A DNA stretch of 64,000 nucleotides from UMGS1649 sp045652705 (lineage in GTDB: Bacteria; Bacillota; Clostridia; TANB77; CAG-465): contig JAZRUV010000001.1 in the NCBI GenBank assembly GCA_045652705.1, forward strand, positions 57,593 to 121,592, written 5' to 3'. The position numbers were made by a program, and so were the translations under genes. The notes below the pieces were generated by a model, which saw only the letters and a program-made list of their open reading frames with translations, made no database searches and was not told the origin of the DNA. Positions 58,566 through 64,000 of this stretch are shown here, one piece after another (position 1 is the stretch's first letter; each line of letters opens with the position of its first letter).

Positions 58566-58592
58566 TTTATACTAAACAAAAATGAAAGTCAA
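58566..58592 (-). promoter_or_regulatory. Promoter of the pilin/FGE leader
   Basis: TTGACT (58587-58592), 15-nt spacer, TATAAA (58566-58571), minus strand. The -35 lies in the right arm of the HAD-gene terminator. The spacer is short, so strength is uncertain. Confidence 0.5.
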
Positions 58593-58622
58593 TGGTTTCC
58601 CATCAACTTTCATTTTTGTTGT
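58572..58622 (-). terminator. Terminator of the HAD gene
   Basis: Perfect 15-bp stem AACAAAAATGAAAGT / ACTTTCATTTTTGTT with T-rich end, minus strand. Confidence 0.85.
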
Positions 58623-58653
58623 TTGTTTTTTGTTTTTTATTGTTTATTATTTT

Positions 58654-59325
58654 TTACAATATTTGTCTAAGTTCAGACAAATTTGAAATTATTGTATCAG
58701 GGCTACATCCTGTTAAATCTTGTGCACCAAGGTTTATTCCAATTGTGTAAATACCCATTTCCTTAGCTGGTATGATGTCTGATGTTAGGCTATCTCCAAT
58801 CATTACAGCATTCATTGCTGGCGTATTCCCTAACGCCCGTGTAAATGCTCTTTTATCTGGCTTTGCATAGAAATTATCCCAAGCATATACTTTTTCAAAA
58901 TACTCATATATCCCTTTATATTTCATATTTTCGACTTGGCCATTATAAAAGCCATTGGTGAAAAGGCATAATTGGTATCCCTTTTTAACCAAATACTCTA
59001 ATGTTTCTTTTGCATCCTCAGCAAGTCTTGCACTCTTTATGGACTTTTCTGTTATAGCATCATCTAGTTGCTTAGCCGTTATTCCGTACTGTTCTAAAGG
59101 TCCCATTTGTTGCTCTAAATTCCAATAATGCAAGTCATACGTAATCTTTTTTCCGTATATTGTATAACCACTTTGGAAATACTTTGCAAGTCTTGCTTCA
59201 AAATCTTCGACTTGACATTTTGGAATACCTAAAAGTGTTGCGATTTGCTCTCCCTCGTTTTGTTTGTCATGTATAATAAGTGTTCCATCATAATCAAAAA
59301 GAATGCGACTGACTCTAGTATTCAC
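58654..59325 (-). CDS. HAD-family hydrolase (YjjG-like nucleotidase)
   Basis: 223 residues. Motif I 'ILFDYDGTLIIHD' (nucleophile Asp, DxDGT), motif II 'LCLFTNGFYNGQ', motif III Lys in 'YAKPDKRAF' and motif IV 'VMIGDSLTSDIIPAKEMGI'. Cap helical domain at about 20-95. Resembles YjjG/YfnB-type 5'-nucleotidases that dephosphorylate non-canonical or pyrimidine nucleotides; the substrate is not certain. It has its own terminator. Confidence 0.9.
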   Translation of the reverse strand: MNTRVSRILFDYDGTLIIHDKQNEGEQIATLLGIPKCQVEDFEARLAKYFQSGYTIYGKKITYDLHYWNLEQQMGPLEQYGITAKQLDDAITEKSIKSARLAEDAKETLEYLVKKGYQLCLFTNGFYNGQVENMKYKGIYEYFEKVYAWDNFYAKPDKRAFTRALGNTPAMNAVMIGDSLTSDIIPAKEMGIYTIGINLGAQDLTGCSPDTIISNLSELRQIL

Positions 59326-59410
59326 TATAATCCCTCCAAATTTTATTTTGTAGTATTATACCATACTATGATATCGCATTCAAGTTTATGACTATATTTA
59401 TGTATTCTAA

Positions 59411-59479
59411 TTATATTTTAAATATGCTTTTTATAACAAATCTCATAAAGCCTTTTGGTTTGTATACAACTATTTTCAT
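59411..59479 (-). CDS. spoVM: SpoVM-like micro-gene, 22 aa
   Basis: ATG 59479 with AGGGGG upstream. It encodes MKIVVYKPKGFMRFVIKSI plus three residues: a short basic amphipathic helix after a Lys-Pro-Lys segment. Bacillus SpoVM is 26 aa with the same layout (MK--TIKLPKFLG-IVR-), a peptide that recognises the convex forespore membrane and recruits SpoIVA. Length, the PK motif and helix character match, though identity is limited. It follows the 50-aa membrane protein gene by 12 nt. Confidence 0.65.
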   Translation of the reverse strand: MKIVVYKPKGFMRFVIKSIFKI

Positions 59480-59491
59480 TTAAATTCCCCC

Positions 59492-59644
59492 TTAGCATAT
59501 AAGCCAAACAAATCCTAGTACCATAAGTACTGCAGCAACTATTAAAACCCATAACCAGAGTGGCAGAAATAATGTTATTACTGCACCTACTCCAAAAGCT
59601 AACAAAAATAATCCTATTGTTTTTCTAAACGCCCCTATAAACAT
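59492..59644 (-). CDS. Small membrane protein upstream of spoVM, 50 aa
   Basis: ATG 59644 with GAGGAGGAAGT directly upstream. 50 residues: 'MFIGAFRKTIGLFLLAFGVG', then two hydrophobic segments 'AVITLFLPLWLWVLIVAAVL' and 'MVLGFVWLIC'. A two-helix hairpin membrane protein of unknown function. Tight spacing (12 nt) to the SpoVM-like gene suggests one sporulation transcript. Confidence 0.75.
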   Translation of the reverse strand: MFIGAFRKTIGLFLLAFGVGAVITLFLPLWLWVLIVAAVLMVLGFVWLIC

Positions 59645-59752
59645 ACTTCCTCCTCTATGGACTTTATATAGTATTTGATGTAAAATATATCTGTAAAACT
59701 TAATATATATTATGATACATTTATGGTTTTGTGAAAAAGGACGTGAATAAAA

Positions 59753-60415
59753 TTGAAATATAGATTGTTAAGTAAAGATGAAATTCCTATAGTACTTAAA
59801 ATATTACAAACTACATATCCAACTCCAAAATGCGGTTTATATTATACTAACGCTTTTGAACTTTTATTATCTTTAATTCTTGCTGCACAATGTACAGATA
59901 TTAGAGTTAATATGATAAGGCCAAATTTAACAGATAAATACCCATCCCCTGAAGATATTGCAAAGCTTTCATATTCAGAAGTATATAATATAATAAAATC
60001 TTGTAGTTTCCCTAACAACAAAGCTAAACACATTGTGGAAGCCTCTAAAAAGATTGTAAATGAATTTGATGGAAAAGTACCAAGTACAATGAATGAACTT
60101 ACTTCTATTCCTGGTATAGGTAGAAAAAGTGCAAACATTATACTCACAGAAGCATTTGGAATTGTTGAAGGAATAGCTGTGGACACACATGTTACTAGGC
60201 TATCTAAAAAGATAGGATTTACAAGTAGCGAAGATGTACTTGTTATAGAAAAGGATTTGATGAAGAAAATACCAAAAGAGATTTGGGGTAGTATAAATCA
60301 CACTTTAGTTGAACACGGTAAAACAACATGCATCGCTAGACGTCCTAAGTGTGATGACTGTTGTATTAAAGAATATTGTAGAGAATATTCAAAAAGTAAA
60401 AATACAAATATTTAA
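59753..60415 (+). CDS. nth: Endonuclease III
   Basis: 220 residues from a TTG start with AAAGGACG upstream. HhH-GPD glycosylase: 'LILAAQCTDIRVNMIRPNL', 'LTSIPGIGRKSANIILTEAFG' (HhH with the catalytic Lys), 'VDTHVTRLSKKIGF' (Asp), and the 4Fe-4S ligands in 'CIARRPKCDDCCIKEYC'. Removes oxidised pyrimidines and nicks the DNA. Confidence 0.95.
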   Translation: MKYRLLSKDEIPIVLKILQTTYPTPKCGLYYTNAFELLLSLILAAQCTDIRVNMIRPNLTDKYPSPEDIAKLSYSEVYNIIKSCSFPNNKAKHIVEASKKIVNEFDGKVPSTMNELTSIPGIGRKSANIILTEAFGIVEGIAVDTHVTRLSKKIGFTSSEDVLVIEKDLMKKIPKEIWGSINHTLVEHGKTTCIARRPKCDDCCIKEYCREYSKSKNTNI

Positions 60416-60424
60416 TAATTTGTT

Positions 60425-60441
60425 TGTCGATATGTGTCGAA
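60425..60441 (+). promoter_or_regulatory. Tandem TGTCGA elements (Spo0A-box-like)
   Basis: TGTCGA at 60425 and TGTCGAA at 60435, one helical turn apart, about 30-45 bp upstream of the -35. The second matches the core TGNCGAA of the 0A box. The same pair occurs in copy 2 at 61068-61084. Confidence 0.45.
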
Positions 60442-60470
60442 CGATTCTTTGGAAAGTTTTACATTTTATA

Positions 60471-60500
60471 TTGACAAACTTTTGTTTACGGTAGTATACT
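60471..60500 (+). promoter_or_regulatory. Promoter of TA pair C1
   Basis: TTGACA (60471-60476), 18-nt spacer, TATACT (60495-60500). Confidence 0.8.
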
Positions 60501-60529
60501 TAACTTAATCTAATAAGGAGTTGATATTC

Positions 60530-60739
60530 ATGAAAAATTTAAATACAATAAACATTCCATACATTGATAATGAGGATATTGACAACTTAAAACTAGTTGG
60601 TCCAATTGATTTTTTGTCTGACGAAGAGAATAATCAAATACTAGAAGATCTGAAGGTTCGCTTAAAACAAGAAAAATATACCAAGTGGTATTCATTAGAA
60701 GAAGTAGACAAAAGTATAAAGGAACAATTCGGTTTTTGA
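60530..60739 (+). CDS. Antitoxin of TA pair C1
   Basis: ATG 60530 (MKNLNTINIPYID) with AAGGAG 9 nt upstream. 69 residues, acidic: 'VGPIDFLSDEENNQILEDLK' then 'SLEEVDKSIKEQFGF', the toxin-binding helix. It overlaps the toxin start (TTGA). Confidence 0.75.
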   Translation: MKNLNTINIPYIDNEDIDNLKLVGPIDFLSDEENNQILEDLKVRLKQEKYTKWYSLEEVDKSIKEQFGF

Positions 60740-61044
60740 AAAAATATAATATAATTATATCCAAAGCCGCTTTGAATGATATTCATAACATAGTAGAATA
60801 TTGCAATTCTACTTATTCTCCTTCTTATGCTCTAAAAGTCTATTCTCTTCTTATTCAAAACATTCATTCTCTATCTATATTTCCAAATTCCAATCCATTA
60901 CATTCCGTAACAGGTACAACAATTTTTAGAAAAAGAATTGTTATAAAAAGATATTTAATCATATTCAAAGTTTTATTTGATACAGTTGTAGTCTCTGAAA
61001 TTTATGACGGACGCAGAAACATAGCTCACAACACTTTAACTTAA
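60736..61044 (+). CDS. RelE/ParE-like toxin of TA pair C1
   Basis: TTG start at 60736 overlapping the antitoxin TGA; the frame is open further upstream but inside the antitoxin gene. 'KYNIIISKAALNDIHNIVEY' then 'SLSIFPNSNPLHSV', 'FRKRIVIKRYLIIFKVLFD' and 'VSEIYDGRRNI' is a typical RelE/ParE sequence. Confidence 0.8.
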   Translation: MKKYNIIISKAALNDIHNIVEYCNSTYSPSYALKVYSLLIQNIHSLSIFPNSNPLHSVTGTTIFRKRIVIKRYLIIFKVLFDTVVVSEIYDGRRNIAHNTLT

Positions 61045-61059
61045 TCCAAATCTCATACT

Positions 61060-61193
61060 AATTTGTTTGTCGATATGTGTCGAACGATTCTTTGGAAAGT
61101 TTTACATTTTATATTGACAAATTTTTGTTTACGGTAGTATACTTAACTTAATCTAATAAGGAGTTGATATTCATGAAAAATTTAAATACAATA
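61060..61193 (+). repeat. 134-bp upstream repeat, copy 2
   Basis: See copy 1 at 60417-60550. The exact offset is 643 bp. Confidence 0.95.
61114..61143 (+). promoter_or_regulatory. Promoter of TA pair C2
   Basis: TTGACA (61114-61119), 18-nt spacer, TATACT (61138-61143); same as C1. Confidence 0.8.
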
Positions 61194-61382
61194 GAACTTC
61201 CAGACATTAATGATGTTGAAATAGATAATATGAAGCTTGTTGGACCAGTTGAATTTCTATCTGATGAACAAAACAATCAAATATTTGAAGATGTAAAGAG
61301 GCGTTTAAAAAACTTAAAGTACGATAAGTTGTATACATTAGAAGAAGTAGACAAGAAGATAAGGGAGCAATTTGGATTTTGA
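61173..61382 (+). CDS. Antitoxin of TA pair C2
   Basis: ATG 61173 (MKNLNTIELPDI), same ribosome binding site as C1. 69 residues; 'VGPVEFLSDEQNNQIFEDVK' and 'TLEEVDKKIREQFGF' are close to C1, with differences concentrated in the middle. It overlaps the toxin start by TTGA. Confidence 0.75.
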   Translation: MKNLNTIELPDINDVEIDNMKLVGPVEFLSDEQNNQIFEDVKRRLKNLKYDKLYTLEEVDKKIREQFGF

Positions 61383-61693
61383 AAAAAATTAATGTAATTA
61401 TATCTAAAGCCGCCCATAACGATATTATTACTATATTTAATTATTGTTGGCTTTCTCACTCACATTCTTATGCTTTAAAAATCTATGCTCTCCTTGTTAA
61501 AAATATTTATTCCTTATCTATTTTCCCAAATTCTAATCCATTATATTCTGTCACACTTACTGACATCCTGCGAAAAAGAATAGTTCTAAAAAGATATTTA
61601 ATTGTATTTAAATTTCTATCTAATACAGTTGTGGTTCTGTCAGTTTATGACGGACGTAGAAATATATCGCCTAATAATTTTACATCCAATTAA
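61379..61693 (+). CDS. RelE/ParE-like toxin of TA pair C2
   Basis: TTG start overlapping the antitoxin stop. 'KINVIISKAAHNDIITIFNY', 'SLSIFPNSNPLYSV', 'LRKRIVLKRYLIVFKFLSN' and 'LSVYDGRRNIS'. Clear paralog of C1 with many substitutions in the helical region, against an almost unchanged promoter. Confidence 0.8.
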   Translation: MKKINVIISKAAHNDIITIFNYCWLSHSHSYALKIYALLVKNIYSLSIFPNSNPLYSVTLTDILRKRIVLKRYLIVFKFLSNTVVVLSVYDGRRNISPNNFTSN

Positions 61694-61700
61694 ATGTCAT

Positions 61701-62594
61701 CTAAACATTATTCAAATTAAAATCCGGCACATATTCTTCTTCATGTTCTCCTAATTCTTGAATATATCCATTAATCATATTCAGTTCAAATATATAATCT
61801 TCTATTTGTTGTAATTCCTCTTTAGATATCTTTCTATTAATTTCGTTATATTCATTTGCTTTATGTGTTGGGAAGTATTGTGCCATTATACTTATTATTG
61901 TGTCTTCTCCCAAATTGTCTTTCATCCACTTAATAACCTTTTTAGTGTTCTCAATATGATTTGGAAGTATCATATGACGTATTATAAGGCCTGTCTGCAT
62001 TATGCCTTTTTTATCAAACGTATCTTTAGTTTGCCTTCTCATTTCTATAAGTGCCTCTTTCACATATTTTGAATATTGTTTAACATTAGAATATTTGTCT
62101 CCCAATTCATCATCAAAATATTTAAAGTCCGGCAAGTATATATCTATATACCCTTCTAATGCTTTTAATGTTTCTATGCTTTCATAGCCACTTGTGTTAT
62201 ACACTATTGGTATATTTAGTCCTTGCTTTTTTGCAAGTTTTATTGCCTCTTTAATCTGATAAGCATATATTGTTGGAGTAACTAAATTTATATTATGTAC
62301 TCCTCTTTTTTGTTGTTCTAACATAATATCTGCTAGTCTTTCTATTGTTATTTCCTTACCATACATTTTTTGGCTTATCTCATTATTTTGGCAATATACA
62401 CAACCTAAATTACACCCCGTAAAGAAAATAGTCCCCGAACCATTTTCTCCACTTATTGGTGGTTCTTCAAAGTCGTGAGTGCTAACAAGGGCAACTTTTA
62501 TATTTGCCCCTGCTTTACACCTACCAAGCTTTCCAAACCTATTTACTTTACATTTGTGCGGACACATTGTACACTCTTTAAGCATTTGTTCCAT
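61701..62594 (-). CDS. Radical SAM activase, PflA-like
   Basis: 297 residues. An N-terminal Cys motif 'CTMCPHKCKVNRFGKLGRCKAG' precedes the radical SAM cluster 'FFTGCNLGCVYCQNNEIS' (CxxxCxxC). 'GVHNINLVTPTIYAYQI' and 'VYNTSGYESIE' are typical of the COG1313-type 'uncharacterised Fe-S protein PflX, homolog of PflA'. It generates a 5'-deoxyadenosyl radical, probably to activate a glycyl-radical or related enzyme; the partner is not in the window. Confidence 0.88.
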   Translation of the reverse strand: MEQMLKECTMCPHKCKVNRFGKLGRCKAGANIKVALVSTHDFEEPPISGENGSGTIFFTGCNLGCVYCQNNEISQKMYGKEITIERLADIMLEQQKRGVHNINLVTPTIYAYQIKEAIKLAKKQGLNIPIVYNTSGYESIETLKALEGYIDIYLPDFKYFDDELGDKYSNVKQYSKYVKEALIEMRRQTKDTFDKKGIMQTGLIIRHMILPNHIENTKKVIKWMKDNLGEDTIISIMAQYFPTHKANEYNEINRKISKEELQQIEDYIFELNMINGYIQELGEHEEEYVPDFNLNNV

Positions 62595-62597
62595 TGT

Positions 62598-64000
62598 TTA
62601 TACCTCTATTAATTTTTTCAATGCGAATGAATAAATATATGTTTTATCCACTTTTACATTATACGCTTTTTCTATTGCTTTTCTATATACCCTTAGCTGT
62701 AGTGCATATCTGTCTAGAAGCTCTTTATCATTTTCTATCCTATCCGTCTTAAAGTCTATTATTATGTGTTTATTGTCATTTGTTACAATATACATATCCA
62801 CTACACCTTGAATTAGTGTGTCTTGATTAAATTCTACACCTTGCATATCTTTAAGATTATCTTGCATAACAAATTCCAATTCGCATTTAACGGTTTTAGC
62901 CTCTTCTAAGTACCAATTAATTATACCTAACATATCTAGTATGTCTATTAGTACATATTTTTCATTTATTTTATCTTGCATCATCAATGCTTTTGCTTGG
63001 CTTTGTATAACTGTTTTAATACTATCTTCCGTTATATTTGTATAATCTATATGCTCTATTATAGAATGTATGAATGTACCATAACTTGTTCCCGTAACCT
63101 TAGCTACTAATACTTGTGGTTTCAGTTCATTAAGTATCGTTTCTGTTTGTTTTAACTCTGTTACAGTATATTTTTTATTTATGTCTGAGTTATTTTCATT
63201 ACATATGTATTTAGATTTAAGCTTTTCAACATTTTTATCTTCTAATTTGATACCTGTTTTATTTATTCTTTGTTGCAAATCACTGTATATTTTTTTATTT
63301 CTGTCTAATCCATGTGTTTCTTTATTTTCAGTTTCTATATTCTGTACATTATGCATTAAAACATTAAAATTATCTTGGCTTTTCATAGCGACTTGCAAGA
63401 TACATTTTAAATGAGAATTATGCCCCGATGCAATTATTTCTGATGTTTCTTTGTTTTTTATATCCATCATTTTTGACATATATTTATCTAATGTTGGCAC
63501 TGTACCATAGACTATTAATTTTTCTTTAGCACGTGTCATAGCAACATAAAGCAGCCTTAAAGCTTCTGAACGCAATCCTCTTCTTGTTTTTGCCTTAATT
63601 GCTTGTTTTATTACAGATGGATAAGTTATACCCATTTCCTCATTATATATATCTACACCTATACCCAATTCATCATCAAATTGAATCTTATCCTTGGTAT
63701 CTTGTTCATTATATTTTGCCGCTGTATTCATAAGAATAACTATTGGAAATTCCAATCCTTTACTTTTATGTATTGTCATTATTCTAACAACATCTTCATT
63801 TTCACCAAGTAGTTTTGGACTAACACCTGCGGACTCTTTTGCTTTTAATACATTTAAGTACTTTATTAAAGTATATAACGATGTGGTAGCTTCACTTTTT
63901 TCAAAATCTGCTACTATTTGTACAAAATTATCTAAATTTGCACACTTAATCTCTCCTAGTTTTTCAACTCTTAAAGCCTCATATATTCCTGTTTCATTAT
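62598..64000 (-). CDS. addA: ATP-dependent helicase/nuclease AddA, C-terminal part
   Basis: The frame is open to the right edge, so this is the C-terminal ~465 residues. UvrD-type motifs 'VRIMTIHKSKGLEFPIVIL' and 'LRLLYVAMTRAKEKLIVYG' (V and VI), then a linker and a RecB-like nuclease: 'GTFIHSIIEHIDY' (His), 'IQGVVDMYIVTNDNKHIIIDFKTDR' (Asp and D-x-K) and 'YALQLRVYRKAIEKAY' (Q-x3-Y). End-processing helicase-nuclease in recombinational repair with AddB, which is not seen. Confidence 0.95.
   Translation of the reverse strand, partial: NETGIYEALRVEKLGEIKCANLDNFVQIVADFEKSEATTSLYTLIKYLNVLKAKESAGVSPKLLGENEDVVRIMTIHKSKGLEFPIVILMNTAAKYNEQDTKDKIQFDDELGIGVDIYNEEMGITYPSVIKQAIKAKTRRGLRSEALRLLYVAMTRAKEKLIVYGTVPTLDKYMSKMMDIKNKETSEIIASGHNSHLKCILQVAMKSQDNFNVLMHNVQNIETENKETHGLDRNKKIYSDLQQRINKTGIKLEDKNVEKLKSKYICNENNSDINKKYTVTELKQTETILNELKPQVLVAKVTGTSYGTFIHSIIEHIDYTNITEDSIKTVIQSQAKALMMQDKINEKYVLIDILDMLGIINWYLEEAKTVKCELEFVMQDNLKDMQGVEFNQDTLIQGVVDMYIVTNDNKHIIIDFKTDRIENDKELLDRYALQLRVYRKAIEKAYNVKVDKTYIYSFALKKLIEV

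Larger units (their letters stand above)
60417..60550 (+). repeat. 134-bp upstream repeat, copy 1
   Basis: Nearly identical (I count one difference) to 61060-61193. It includes TGTCGA direct repeats, the -35/-10, the leader, the ribosome binding site and the first seven codons of the antitoxin. Confidence 0.95.

Noticed and set aside
1..64000. tRNA, rRNA, RNase P, tmRNA and prophage genes
   Set aside because: I looked for T-loop-like sequences, conserved rRNA or RNase P cores and phage structural genes on both strands and saw none I could support.

Overview
The window is a 64-kb AT-rich piece of a spore-forming Clostridia chromosome, probably an uncultured anaerobic gut lineage. Evidence: a complete spoIIIAA-AH operon plus spoVT, ylbJ, spoVG and a probable spoVM; HU, RodA, Lon-like and acetate-kinase genes of low-GC Gram-positive type; strong GGAGG ribosome binding sites; many small intrinsic terminators. 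I recognised no rRNA or tRNA gene and no CRISPR array.

Layout. 0-5 kb: end of an MFS transporter, a membrane-anchored protein, an unknown protein, a GNAT-ASCH pair and a ferredoxin-type aldo/keto reductase. 5-9 kb: a GHKL sensor kinase and a response regulator with a Spo0A-type output domain, with a 13-codon gene between them flanked by two terminators; then an XRE regulator and a small membrane protein. 9.3-10.7 kb: an intact IS3-family element with target duplication. 10.7-25 kb: housekeeping (RlmCD, beta-CASP-like hydrolase, MazF, DusB, RodA, M18 peptidase, HU, TsaE-TsaB-RimI, Lon-like ATPase) with lineage-specific small proteins. 26-27.8 kb: three tandem RelE/ParE-like toxin-antitoxin pairs. 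28-35.5 kb: SpoVT, a KAP-type NTPase, RecD2, a decayed ASCH gene, a FemAB-like transferase, CysRS.

35.5-41 kb: a self-contained GC-rich transcription unit carrying three very short ORFs, then spoIIIA. 41-49 kb: three tandem paralogous small proteins, a family 3 glycosidase, a methyltransferase, YlbJ, another toxin-antitoxin pair, L28, pyruvate kinase and two putative spore-surface genes behind a sigma-K-like promoter. 49-54 kb: one operon of two acetate kinases and two UDP-sugar pyrophosphorylases. 54-59 kb: UvrC (without its usual C-terminal HhH region), SpoVG, and a pilin-like protein fused to an FGE/C-lectin domain. 59-64 kb: HAD phosphatase, two micro-genes (one SpoVM-like), endonuclease III, two more tandem toxin-antitoxin pairs with an almost identical 134-bp upstream repeat, a radical SAM activase and the end of AddA.

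Most interesting observations: (1) a (CA)12 tract inside a leader ORF just upstream of an intrinsic terminator and the pilin/FGE gene, arranged so that repeat number decides whether a ribosome reaches the terminator, i.e. a predicted phase-variable translational attenuator; (2) the 3' end of that same gene has the GC content and NNY codon pattern of a diversity-generating-retroelement target; (3) the three-mini-ORF GC-rich RNA near 35.7-36.05 kb, two of whose peptides end in PPYY; (4) the 13-residue peptide between the Spo0A-like regulator and its kinase.
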